A stretch of 64,000 nucleotides of DNA, from assembly GCA_027482245.1 (NCBI GenBank), contig JAIXWG010000062.1, positions 89,243 to 153,242 of the forward strand. Direction: 5' to 3'. The position numbers were made by a program, and so were the translations under genes. The stretch is from Acetobacteraceae bacterium. GTDB lineage: Bacteria > Pseudomonadota > Alphaproteobacteria > Acetobacterales > Acetobacteraceae. The notes beneath the pieces are model-generated. The model was not told the DNA's origin. It worked only from the letters and a program-made list of their open reading frames with translations, and did not search any database. Below, in pieces: positions 1-7,852 of this stretch (position 1 is the first letter of the stretch; each line of letters opens with the position of its first letter).

Positions 1-88
1 GCAGGCCGCGCGGGAACGGCGCGGGGGCGGGTCCGTTGATGCATCCCGGCCCGCGACGCCGAACAAGGGTGCCGGGCAGGGAGGATGG

Positions 89-1582
89 ATGGACGAGCCC
101 GAGGGCCTGCCCGGGCCGGCGCGCCTGGAGGCCGGCCAGGCCACGCGCCTGCCGCTGCTGGAGGAGGTGCCGGGGCTGGTGCGGCACCGTCGCGTCACCG
201 GCCGCGTCCGCGTCTCCGTCGCGACCGAGGCCGAGCCCCGCCAGGTGACGTGGCAGCGCCTGGTGCGCCGGGCGGAGGTGGAGCGCGTGCCGATCGGGCA
301 GGAGGTGGATGCCCCGCCGCCGACGCGGCAGGAGGGCGACGTGCTGATCATCCCCGTCGTCGAGGAACGCGTGACCGTCACGCGCCGCCTTGTGGTGACG
401 GAGGAGTTGCGAATCCGGCTGCGGGAGCAGTCGGAGGACGAGACGACGACGCTGGAGCTGCTGCGGCAGACGGTGCGGGTGGACCGCATGCCCGCGCCGG
501 ATACCGACGACCACGCCATCAACGACGACCGCATCACGGGAGAGACCGCCATGGATCGCACCATCACCGCCATGTTCGACAGCCGCGCCGAAGCCGACCA
601 GGCCGCGGATATGCTGCGCCAGATGGGGGCGCAGAACGTCCAGGTTCGCGCCGCTTCTGGCAGCGCCACCTCGGGCCCCTCGACGGAGGAGGATCGCGGC
701 ATCCTCGCCGCCATCGCCGATCTCTTCGTGCCGGATGACGACCGCCGCACCTATGGGGAAGGGCTGCGCCGCGGCCATGTCGTCGTCTCCGCGGAAGTCG
801 CCGAAGGGCAGCTCGACCGCGCGATGGACATGCTGGAGGCCGGCGGCGCCGTCGATCTCGACACGCGGGAGGAGGAGTGGCGCGGCGCCGGCTGGCTCGG
901 CGGGTCCGCCGCGGGTGCGGCTGGCAGCAGCCTGACGGGCACGACGCCGCTGAGCGGCGGCTTGGCGGCGCAGGCCGACACCTCCGGCGCGGCGGAGGAT
1001 CCGCGGCGGCGCGGTGCCAATCTCGGCTCCGCGGAGGCCGGCATGGGCGCCGGTGGCGGCACGGGGATCGGGATGGGTGCCGGGATGGGCAGCACGACCG
1101 GCACGCCGACCAGCGCGGGCGCCATGGCGCGCACCGACCAGGACGGCAGCACCGGCATGGCCACCCAGGCCGGCACCGGCGGCGAGGAGACGGTGAAGCT
1201 GGCGGAGGAGCGGCTGCGCGTCGGCAAGCGGGAAGCCCATGCGGGCCGCGTGCGCGTGCGCAGCTACGTCGTGGAGACACCGGTGGAGGAGCAGGTGCAG
1301 CTGCGCGAGGAACGCGTGCATGTGGAGCAGCGGCCGCTCGACCGCCCCGCCACGGCGGCGGAGGTCGGCCTGTTCCAGGACCGCACGATCGAGGCCGAGG
1401 AGACCGTCGAGGAAGCCGTCGTCGGCAAGGATGTGCGCGTGACGGGGGAGGTCGTCGTCAGCAAGGACGCGACCGAACGCACCGAGACCATCCGCGACAC
1501 GGTGCGGCGGACCGAGGTGGATGTGGACCAGGACAGCGCGGCGAACGACCCGCTGCGGCGTCCCGGCCGCGGCGCGGCGTAG
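89..1582 (+). CDS. YsnF/AvaK-type DUF2382 stress protein, two-part fusion
   Basis: The 497-aa protein has three parts. Residues about 12-135 are a DUF2382-like, charge-alternating beta region rich in EER/RRL runs. A second module starts at Met155 (MDRTITAMFDSRAEADQAA) and resembles the N-terminal domain of YsnF/general stress 17M proteins. A Gly/Met/Thr-rich linker (about 315-365) leads to a second DUF2382 (about 368-485, VRVRSYVVETPVEEQV). The family is linked to general stress response, but no biochemical role is established. ATG 89 follows GGGCAGGGAGG. The internal ATG at 551 also has a purine-rich leader (GGGAGAGACC), so a shorter product starting there is possible. The unusual point is that two units usually encoded separately are in one frame. 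Confidence 0.8.
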   Translation: MDEPEGLPGPARLEAGQATRLPLLEEVPGLVRHRRVTGRVRVSVATEAEPRQVTWQRLVRRAEVERVPIGQEVDAPPPTRQEGDVLIIPVVEERVTVTRRLVVTEELRIRLREQSEDETTTLELLRQTVRVDRMPAPDTDDHAINDDRITGETAMDRTITAMFDSRAEADQAADMLRQMGAQNVQVRAASGSATSGPSTEEDRGILAAIADLFVPDDDRRTYGEGLRRGHVVVSAEVAEGQLDRAMDMLEAGGAVDLDTREEEWRGAGWLGGSAAGAAGSSLTGTTPLSGGLAAQADTSGAAEDPRRRGANLGSAEAGMGAGGGTGIGMGAGMGSTTGTPTSAGAMARTDQDGSTGMATQAGTGGEETVKLAEERLRVGKREAHAGRVRVRSYVVETPVEEQVQLREERVHVEQRPLDRPATAAEVGLFQDRTIEAEETVEEAVVGKDVRVTGEVVVSKDATERTETIRDTVRRTEVDVDQDSAANDPLRRPGRGAA

Positions 1583-1613
1583 GTGGCAGGCCGCAGAGGG
1601 GCGTAACCCGCCT

Positions 1614-2507
1614 CTACACCGCGAAGCCGACGCTGCCCGTCGCCTCGACCTCATAGCCACCCAGGCGCGCGGCGCGGTCCCGGAAGGCCGCGCCGCGGGC
1701 GAAGTCCATCAGGCGCTGCAGCGGCGGGTCGAACCAGTCGCGCGGCCGCGCCACCAGGTCGAAGCGCTCCCGCACCAGGGGCATGAAATGGAGGCCGCGG
1801 GCCGCGGCCTCCGCCCGGATGCCGAAGCCGGCGGCGGCGCGGCCCTCCGCGACGGCGGCGGCGACCTCGTCCTCGGTCGCCGAAGGCGCGGGCAGGAACT
1901 TCAGCGCATCCAGGCGAAGCCCCGCCTCGCTCAGCAGGTGGACCAGCAGCAGGTGGCTGCCGGCGCGGGCCTGGCGGCCGGCGACGGTGATGCCGGGGCG
2001 CGCGAGATCGGCCACGGTGGCCAGGCCCTCCGGATTGCCGGCGGGCAGGATCAGGCCCTGTTCCCGCCAGGCCCAGACCAGGCCCACGACGGAATCGCCT
2101 GGCACCTCGGCCCGCGTCGCCGTTTCGTTGAACCCGCCGGTGTCGGGGTCCGGCACGTGCACGGCCGCCGCAGAGGCCTGGCGCGCGGCCAGCGCCATCA
2201 GCCCGTCCAGGCTGCCGCCCGCCCGCAGCGCCAGCCCGCAGCCGGATTGCCGCACCGCCCAGTCCAGCAGCGGGTCGTGGCTGCCGGCCAGGATGGGGGG
2301 CGGAGCGATGCGGTGCTCCGGCGCCTCCGCCTGGCGGCCGAGCCAGAGGCTGAGCGCGGTGCGGGGGAAGAGCCACTTGCCGCCGACCTGCGCCGCCGGC
2401 AGGCGATGCTGGCGGGCCAGGTCGTAGAGCGCACGCTCCGACAGCCGCAGCCAGGCGGCGGCTTCCCTGAGCGTCATGATCTCGGGCGGGGAGGGTCGGG
2501 AGGACAT
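1614..2507 (-). CDS. Helix-turn-helix regulator with periplasmic-binding-protein-like sensor domain
   Basis: This 297-aa protein has an excisionase/MerR-like HTH at residues about 10-55 (MTLREAAAWLRLSERALYDL, then VGGKWLFPRTALSLWL). A PBP-superfamily ligand domain fills about 75-290, with LAGSHDPLLDWAVRQ and the late motif AGFGIRAEAAARGL. This layout is typical of one-component regulators of molybdate/tungstate or related oxyanion genes. The gene is divergent from tupBCA, so I infer that it senses the transported anion and controls that operon. No convincing Shine-Dalgarno precedes ATG 2507. A start at Met11 (2477) is possible, as is leaderless translation. The exact ligand cannot be read from sequence. 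Confidence 0.85.
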   Translation of the reverse strand: MSSRPSPPEIMTLREAAAWLRLSERALYDLARQHRLPAAQVGGKWLFPRTALSLWLGRQAEAPEHRIAPPPILAGSHDPLLDWAVRQSGCGLALRAGGSLDGLMALAARQASAAAVHVPDPDTGGFNETATRAEVPGDSVVGLVWAWREQGLILPAGNPEGLATVADLARPGITVAGRQARAGSHLLLVHLLSEAGLRLDALKFLPAPSATEDEVAAAVAEGRAAAGFGIRAEAAARGLHFMPLVRERFDLVARPRDWFDPPLQRLMDFARGAAFRDRAARLGGYEVEATGSVGFAV

Positions 2508-2510
2508 CGA

Positions 2511-2540
2511 CAGATTCCGGCAGATGCAGGCAGATGATAT
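2511..2540. promoter_or_regulatory. Three tandem 10-bp direct repeats in divergent promoter
   Basis: Three consecutive 10-bp units begin with CAGAT: CAGATTCCGG, CAGATGCAGG and CAGATGATAT. They sit directly upstream of the regulator start and about 60 bp before tupB. The spacing is one helical turn, as for direct-repeat operators of excisionase-like proteins. An autoregulatory operator is my inference. Confidence 0.5.
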
Positions 2541-2600
2541 TCCACTAGCGTAGCGTCCCGCGATGGACGCCGCCAGATGCCGGCCCTACCTGGGGGCGGC

Positions 2601-3305
2601 ATGCAGGATATCGGCACCGCCTTCTCGCTCGCCTTCGGGCTGATCCTGTCGGGGGATGACGGGCTGGCGCGGATCGTCGGCCTGTCGCTGCGCGTGTCGC
2701 TGACGGCGGTCGCCATCGCGGCGCTGGTGGGGCTGCCGCTGGGGGCGCTGCTGGCCGTGGCGCGCTTCCCGGGGCGGCAGGCGCTGGTGGTGGCGCTGAA
2801 CGCGCTGATGGGGCTGCCGCCGGTGGTGGCGGGGCTGCTGATCTACCTGGCGCTCTCCCGCAGCGGGCCCTTCGGCGGCCTCGGCCTGCTGTTCACGCCC
2901 ACCGCGATGGTGATCGCGCAGGCGGTGCTGATCGCCCCGATCCTGGCCGCGCTGAGCCGCCAGGTGCTGGAGGCGATGTGGGAGGAATACGCGGAGCAAC
3001 TGCGGAGCTTCGGCGCCGGCGGCTGGCGGGCCGTGCCGACGCTGCTCTGGGACGGCCGCTTCCTGCTGCTGACGGTGCTGCTGGCGGGCTTCGGGCGGGC
3101 CAGCGCCGAGGTCGGCGCCGTGATGATGGTGGGCGGCAACATCGAGGGATTCACCCGCGTGATGACCACGGCCATCGCGCTCGAGACCTCGAAGGGCGAC
3201 CTGCCGCTGGCCCTGGCGCTCGGCGTGGTGCTGATGGCGATCGTGCTCGGCGTGAACGCGGCCGCGCAGGCGCTGCGCGGCTGGGCGGCGAGGCACGGCG
3301 CGTGA
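2601..3305 (+). CDS. tupB: Tungstate-type ABC transporter permease
   Basis: The 234-aa inner-membrane permease has five to six hydrophobic helices and an EAA-type loop at about 128-140 (EEYAEQLRSFGAG), which contacts the ATPase. Length and pattern fit the single TupB permease, which acts as a homodimer, rather than ModB. ATG 2601 (MQDIGTAFSLAF) is preferred over the in-frame upstream start at 2577, which adds only a short non-homologous peptide. The gene overlaps tupC by four bases. With the ATPase and TupA it would form a type I oxyanion importer. Specificity for tungstate over molybdate is inferred from family resemblance. Confidence 0.88.
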   Translation: MQDIGTAFSLAFGLILSGDDGLARIVGLSLRVSLTAVAIAALVGLPLGALLAVARFPGRQALVVALNALMGLPPVVAGLLIYLALSRSGPFGGLGLLFTPTAMVIAQAVLIAPILAALSRQVLEAMWEEYAEQLRSFGAGGWRAVPTLLWDGRFLLLTVLLAGFGRASAEVGAVMMVGGNIEGFTRVMTTAIALETSKGDLPLALALGVVLMAIVLGVNAAAQALRGWAARHGA

Positions 3306-3994
3306 CGATCCTGCCGATGCGGGCGGAGGGGCTGCGCTTCGCGGCCGGGGGCGTCGAGATCCTGCGCGGCGTGGACCTGACGCTGGGCGCCGGCGGGCCG
3401 ACGATGGTGATCGGGCCGAACGGCGCGGGGAAGTCCGTGCTGCTGCGGCTGCTGCACGGGCTGCTGGCGCCCGGCGCGGGCGTGGTGCGCTGGGCGGCCG
3501 GGGATGCGCGCCGGCGCCAGGCCATGGTGTTCCAGCGGCCGGTGATGCTGCGGCGATCCGTCCGCGCCAACGCCGAATACCCGCTGCGGCTCGCGGGGCT
3601 CGATCCCGCCCGCGCCCTGCCGGCGCTGGAGCGTGTGGGGCTGGCGGCGCTGGCCGATCGCCCCGCGCGGAAACTCTCGGGCGGGGAACAGCAGCGGCTC
3701 GCCCTGGCGCGGGCCTGGGCGATGGCGCCGGAGGTGCTGTTCCTGGACGAGCCGACGGCGAGCCTCGACCCCGCGGCGACGCGGCAGGTGGAGGCGATCG
3801 TCGCCGCCATCGCGGCGCAGGGCACGAAGGTGGTGATGACGACGCATGACCTCGGCCAGGCCAGGCGCCTGGCGGAGGAGGTGGTGCTGGTGATCGCGGG
3901 CCGCGTGAACGCGGTGGGACGCGCGCCGGGCTTCTTCGAACGGCCGCCGACCGGGGAGGCCGCGGCCTTCCTGCGCGGCGACCTGCTGTGGTGA
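3302..3994 (+). CDS. tupC: Tungstate-type ABC transporter ATPase
   Basis: This 230-aa ABC ATPase has Walker A at 38-45 (GPNGAGKS), the signature LSGGEQQR at 125-132, Walker B LFLDEPT at 146-152 and an H-loop in TTHDLGQA. GTG 3302 overlaps the tupB stop (GTGA) and gives the expected N terminus; Met6 at 3317 is an alternative. It is short because it has no C-terminal regulatory domain, as is usual for TupC and unlike ModC with its MOP domain. It would energise uptake through TupB. The next gene, tupA, begins 15 bases later. Confidence 0.9.
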   Translation: MTILPMRAEGLRFAAGGVEILRGVDLTLGAGGPTMVIGPNGAGKSVLLRLLHGLLAPGAGVVRWAAGDARRRQAMVFQRPVMLRRSVRANAEYPLRLAGLDPARALPALERVGLAALADRPARKLSGGEQQRLALARAWAMAPEVLFLDEPTASLDPAATRQVEAIVAAIAAQGTKVVMTTHDLGQARRLAEEVVLVIAGRVNAVGRAPGFFERPPTGEAAAFLRGDLLW

Positions 3995-4008
3995 ACGAGG
4001 GGAGACGA

Positions 4009-4836
4009 ATGATGCTGCGCAGGCTGTTCCTGGGGCTGGGGCTGGCTGTCGCGACGATGCTGCCGGTGGTGGCGCAGACGACCTCCATCACGGTGTCCTC
4101 CACGACATCCACCGAGCAGTCCGGGCTCTTCGGCCACATCCTGCCGATCTTCACGCAATCCACGGGGATCGCGGTGCGCGTGGTGGCGCTCGGCACCGGG
4201 CAGGCGCTGGATGTGGGGCGGCGGGGCGATGCGGATGTCGTCTTCGTGCATGACCGGGACGCGGAGGAGCGCTTCGTGGCGGAGGGCTTCGGCGGGCCTC
4301 GGCGCGCGGTGATGTTCAACGACTTCGTCATCGTGGGGCCGGCCAGCGACCCCGCCCGCGTCAACGGCCTGCGCGACAGCGTGGAGGCGCTGCGACGCAT
4401 CGCCGCCGCGCGGTCCCCCTTCATCAGCCGCGGCGACCGCAGCGGCACCCATGCGGCGGAACTTCGCCTGTGGCAGCAGGCGGGAATCGATCCCGCCTCG
4501 GGCCGCGGCGCCTGGTACCGGGAGGTCGGCCAGGGCATGGGACCGGCGCTGAACACGGCGGCCGCGCAGAACGCCTATGTGCTGGCGGATCGCGGCACCT
4601 GGCTGGCCTTCCGCAACCGGCAGGAGCTGCGCATCGTGACGGAGGGCGATGAGCGGCTGTTCAACCAGTATGGCGTCATGCTGGTGAACCCGCAGCGCCA
4701 CCCGCATGTGAAGGCGGCGGCCGGGCAGCGCTTCATCGACTGGCTCGTCTCGCCCGCCGGGCAGGACGCGATCGCGGGCTATCGCATCAACGGCGAGCCG
4801 TTGTTCTTCCCCAACGCCAACCGGCCCGGCGCGTGA
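4009..4836 (+). CDS. tupA: Tungstate-binding periplasmic protein
   Basis: The 275-aa protein starts with a signal peptide (about 1-23, MMLRRLFLGLGLAVATMLP, cleavage near AQ). The mature N terminus carries the Thr/Ser-rich anion-binding stretch VSSTTSTEQSG, typical of TupA proteins. Later conserved parts are ISRGDRSGTH and the YVLADRGTWL region. ATG 4009 is chosen because GAGGGGAGA lies just upstream; a GTG at 3988 would put the start inside tupC. It delivers the oxyanion to TupB. Tungstate is the usual ligand of this family, but molybdate binding cannot be excluded. Confidence 0.9.
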   Translation: MMLRRLFLGLGLAVATMLPVVAQTTSITVSSTTSTEQSGLFGHILPIFTQSTGIAVRVVALGTGQALDVGRRGDADVVFVHDRDAEERFVAEGFGGPRRAVMFNDFVIVGPASDPARVNGLRDSVEALRRIAAARSPFISRGDRSGTHAAELRLWQQAGIDPASGRGAWYREVGQGMGPALNTAAAQNAYVLADRGTWLAFRNRQELRIVTEGDERLFNQYGVMLVNPQRHPHVKAAAGQRFIDWLVSPAGQDAIAGYRINGEPLFFPNANRPGA

Positions 4837-4837
4837 G

Positions 4838-5635
4838 ATGCGCGCGCTGCTGGCGGCGCTGGCCATGATGGCGGGCACGGCGCAGGCGGAGGAGGTTCGG
4901 CTGCATGCCGCGGGATCGCTGCGCGCCGCGCTGACGGAGGTCGCGAGCGCCTTCCAGGCGGCGGGCGGCGGGACGGTGCGCGGCACTTTCGGGCCGTCCG
5001 GCCTGCTGCGGGAACGCATCGCGGGGGGCGAGGCGACGGATGTCTTCGCCGCCGCCAACATGGAGCACCCGCAGGCGCTGGCCACGGCGCGGGGGCGCGA
5101 CGTGGTGCTGTTTGCCCGCAACCGGCTCTGCGCCCTGGTCGGGCGCGACGTGGCGGTGGACAGCGACACGCTGCTGGCGCGGATGCTGTCGCCGGAGGTG
5201 AAGATCGGCACCTCCACGCCACGCGCCGATCCCGCCGGCGACTATGCCTTCGCTTCCTTCGCGCGGGCGGAGGCGCTGCGCCCCGGCGCGCGGGCGGCGC
5301 TGGAGGCGAAGGCGCTGACGCTGACCGGCGGCGCCGCCAGCGCGCCGCCGCCCGCGGGCATCGATGGCTATGCCTGGCATGTGGCGGAGGGACGCGCCGA
5401 CATCTTCCTGACCTATTGCACCAACGCCGCCGTCGCGGTGCGCCAGGTGCCGGGCGGGCGCGTGGTGGCGCTGCCCGACGCGCTGTCCGTCGCTGCCGAT
5501 TACGGAATGGTCGTGCTAGGGGATGGGGCGGCGGCCTACCGGCTCGGCCTGTTCATCCTCTCCCCCGCGGGGCAGGCGGTGCTGGCGCGGCATGGGTTCG
5601 AGGCGCCGACCCTGCCACGGGAGCCGCTTCCCTGA
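4838..5635 (+). CDS. Orphan ModA-like molybdate-type substrate-binding protein
   Basis: This 265-aa exported protein has a signal peptide (MRALLAALAMMAGTAQA). The fold signature is of the ModA/Wtp SBP_bac_11 family: LHAAGSLRAALTEVASAF, FGPSGLLRERI and GEATDVFAAANMEH. It starts one base after the tupA stop and overlaps the next gene's start, so it is in the same transcript. No ModB- or ModC-like partner is present. It sits between tupBCA and a FecBCD-fold importer, so it may hand its ligand to one of these or act as a sensor. Relatives are annotated as molybdate-binding proteins, but exact ligand specificity is not visible. Confidence 0.82.
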   Translation: MRALLAALAMMAGTAQAEEVRLHAAGSLRAALTEVASAFQAAGGGTVRGTFGPSGLLRERIAGGEATDVFAAANMEHPQALATARGRDVVLFARNRLCALVGRDVAVDSDTLLARMLSPEVKIGTSTPRADPAGDYAFASFARAEALRPGARAALEAKALTLTGGAASAPPPAGIDGYAWHVAEGRADIFLTYCTNAAVAVRQVPGGRVVALPDALSVAADYGMVVLGDGAAAYRLGLFILSPAGQAVLARHGFEAPTLPREPLP

Positions 5636-6669
5636 TGACACGCCGCCGCGCGCTGCTCGCCACGCCCTTCCTCCTCACGGCCCCGCCCGTGGCGGCGCGG
5701 GAGGTGGCGGATGCGACGGGGCGGCGGATCGCGCTGCCTGCGCGCGTGGCACGGGTGTTCCCCGCGGGGCCGCCGGCGGCGATCCTGGTCTACACGGTGG
5801 CGCCGGACCTGCTGGCGGGCTGGCCGGCGCGGCCGCCCCGGCCACATGAGGCGGCGTTCATGGACCCCGCCGCGGCGGCGCTGCCGGAGGTCGGCCGGCT
5901 GACCGGGCGGGACAACACCGCGAACCTGGAAGCCGTGCTGGCCGCGCGGCCGGACCTGGTGCTGGACTACGGGTCGGTGGCACCGGTCTTCGTGCAGCTG
6001 GCGGAACGCGTGCAGGCCCAGACCGGCCTGCCCACGCTGCTGCTGGACGGGTCGCTCGCGAAAATTCCCGAGACCTACGAGATGCTGGGCGCCATGCTGG
6101 ACCGGCGCCCCGATGCCGCGCGCCGCGCCGCCGAGGCGTCGCGCATCCTGGCGGAGGCGCGGGAGGCCTCCGCCCTGCTCGCCCGGCGCGGGCGGCCGCG
6201 CGTCTTCTACGCCCGCGGGCCGCGCGGGACGGAGACGGCTTTGCGCGGGTCCATCAATGCCGAGATCATCGAATTCGCCGGCGCCGAGAATGTCGCCGCC
6301 GGCCCGCCCGGCGCGCGGGGCCTGGCGCAGGTCAGCGTCGAGCAGGTGCTGGCCTGGGACCCGGACTATGTCATGTCCCTCGACCCGGCTTTCATCGCCA
6401 TGGCGCGGCAGGACCCGCTGTGGCGGAGCCTGCGGGCGGTGCGGCAGGGGCGCCTGGTGCAGGTGCCGAACACGCCCTTCGGCTGGGTCGATTTCCCGCC
6501 GGCGGTGAACCGGCTGCTCGGCCTGGTGTGGCTGCCGATCCTGTTCGGCCTGGCGCCGCCCGACGGGCTGGAGGATCGCGTCGCGGCCTTCCATCGGTTG
6601 TTCTACCACCGGGACCCGGACCGGGCGCTGCTGAGGGCGATGCTGGCGCCGGCGATGGGGCGGGGATGA
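5635..6669 (+). CDS. FecB/BtuF-fold periplasmic binding protein of a type II ABC importer
   Basis: The 344-aa protein has a short signal peptide (MTRRRALLATPFLLTAPPVAA) and the two-lobed PBP fold of iron-siderophore, vitamin B12 and MolA receptors (NLEAVLAARPDLVLDYGS, VSVEQVLAWDPDYVMSLD). ATG 5635 shares one base with the preceding TGA. Permease and ATPase genes follow after a 187-bp gap containing palindromes. In Haemophilus influenzae a protein of this fold (MolA) binds molybdate/tungstate. Placement beside tupBCA and a ModA-like gene suggests the same here, but a metal-chelate ligand is also possible. Confidence 0.82.
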   Translation: MTRRRALLATPFLLTAPPVAAREVADATGRRIALPARVARVFPAGPPAAILVYTVAPDLLAGWPARPPRPHEAAFMDPAAAALPEVGRLTGRDNTANLEAVLAARPDLVLDYGSVAPVFVQLAERVQAQTGLPTLLLDGSLAKIPETYEMLGAMLDRRPDAARRAAEASRILAEAREASALLARRGRPRVFYARGPRGTETALRGSINAEIIEFAGAENVAAGPPGARGLAQVSVEQVLAWDPDYVMSLDPAFIAMARQDPLWRSLRAVRQGRLVQVPNTPFGWVDFPPAVNRLLGLVWLPILFGLAPPDGLEDRVAAFHRLFYHRDPDRALLRAMLAPAMGRG

Positions 6670-6683
6670 GGGGGTGGAACAAG

Positions 6684-6831
6684 CCCTCTCCCCCCTTGGG
6701 GGGAGAGGGTTGGGTGAGGGGGGTGCGCTGGGTGCATGCAGCCGCGACGAGCATCCCCCCCTCACCCGCTCCGGCTAGGGCGCTGCGCGCCCAAGCCTGC
6801 GCGACCCTCTCCCCCCTGTGGGGGGAGAGGG
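6684..6831. repeat. Palindromic GC-rich repeat element inside transporter operon
   Basis: Two near-identical hairpins occur at 6684-6709 and 6805-6831. Each has a perfect 12-bp stem, CCCTCTCCCCCC against its complement. Between them lies another inverted pair (GGGTGAGGGGGG at about 6712, CCCCCCCTCACCC at 6755-6767). The whole unit is roughly self-complementary and looks like a mobile or dispersed intergenic palindrome. Confidence 0.75.
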
Positions 6832-6856
6832 TGAGCCGCCGGGCGATGGTGGCGGC

Positions 6857-7852
6857 GTGAGAGCCGGCCTTGCCTGGACCGTGGCGCTCGGCGCCCTTGT
6901 CGCCGCCGTGCTCGGCGCGCTGTCGGTCGGGCGCTTCCCGATCTCGGCGGGGGAGTTCTGGCTGCTGGTGACCGGGCGGGGCGAGGCGGTGAACCCGGCG
7001 GCGGCGGCCGTCTTCTGGAACATCCGGGGGCCGCGCGTGCTGTCCGCCATGCTGGTCGGCGCGGCGCTGGCGGGCGCGGGGGCGGCGTTCCAGGCGATGT
7101 TCCGGAACCCGTTGGCCTCGCCGGACCTGCTGGGCGTCTCGGCCGGCGCCTCGCTCGGCGCGGTGGCGGGCATCTTCCTCGGGCTGCCGATCGCCGGCGT
7201 GCAAGGCGCGGCCTTCGCGGGGGGGATCGCGGCCGTCGCGGGCGTCGGCGCGCTGGCGCGGGCGGTGCGGGACGAGGGCGGCGACCAGCTGCTGGTGCTG
7301 GTGCTGGCGGGCGTCGCGCTGGGGGCGCTGGTGGGGGCCGCGATCTCGCTGCTCAAGGTCTTCGCGGATCCCTACAACCAGCTGCCGGCCATCACCTTCT
7401 GGCTGCTCGGCACGCTGTCAGGCGTGAATGCGGGCGATTTGCTGGCCGCGGCGCCCCCTGCCCTGCTGGGCCTGTTGGTGCTGCTGCTGCTGCGCTGGCG
7501 GATCAACCTGCTGACGCTGGGGGAGGATGAGGCACGGGCGCTCGGCGTGCCCACCGCCCGGCTGCGCGCGGCGGCCATTGCGGGGGCGACGCTGGCCACC
7601 GCCGCCGTGACCGCGCTGGCGGGCGCGGTCGGGTGGATCGGGCTGGTGGTGCCGCATGCCGCGCGGCTGCTGGGCGGGCCGGAGACGGCGCGGCTGATCC
7701 CGCTGTCGATGCTGCTCGGCGCGGCGTTCCTGCTGGGCGTCGATACGCTGGCGCGCGGCGCGGGGCGGACGGAGGTGCCGCTCGGCATCCTGACGGCGGC
7801 GCTCGGCACGCCGCTGTTCCTGTGGCTGCTGGCGCGGCGGCGGGCGGCATGA
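6857..7852 (+). CDS. FecCD-family ABC permease
   Basis: This 331-aa, highly hydrophobic protein has about ten predicted membrane helices. FecCD hallmarks are RGPRVLSAMLVGAALAGAG near the N terminus, NPLASPDLLGVSAGASLGA, and the C-terminal VGWIGLVVPHAARLLGG. GTG 6857 is chosen because it precedes the first helix; upstream in-frame sequence is the palindromic repeat. It overlaps the ATPase start (ATGA). It forms the homodimeric channel of a type II importer with the FecB-fold receptor upstream. The substrate is inferred from context only. Confidence 0.88.
   Translation: MRAGLAWTVALGALVAAVLGALSVGRFPISAGEFWLLVTGRGEAVNPAAAAVFWNIRGPRVLSAMLVGAALAGAGAAFQAMFRNPLASPDLLGVSAGASLGAVAGIFLGLPIAGVQGAAFAGGIAAVAGVGALARAVRDEGGDQLLVLVLAGVALGALVGAAISLLKVFADPYNQLPAITFWLLGTLSGVNAGDLLAAAPPALLGLLVLLLLRWRINLLTLGEDEARALGVPTARLRAAAIAGATLATAAVTALAGAVGWIGLVVPHAARLLGGPETARLIPLSMLLGAAFLLGVDTLARGAGRTEVPLGILTAALGTPLFLWLLARRRAA

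Noticed and set aside
85..738. Plus-strand frame starting at ATG 85, four bases before the DUF2382 gene
   Set aside because: The peptide is Gly/Arg/Ala-rich and without domain similarity; the +4 frame at 89 encodes a recognisable protein.
2586..5217. Overlapping long minus-strand frames across tupBCA and the ModA-like gene
   Set aside because: They are antisense to clear transporter genes, composed of Arg/Ala/Pro-rich low-information sequence without domains.
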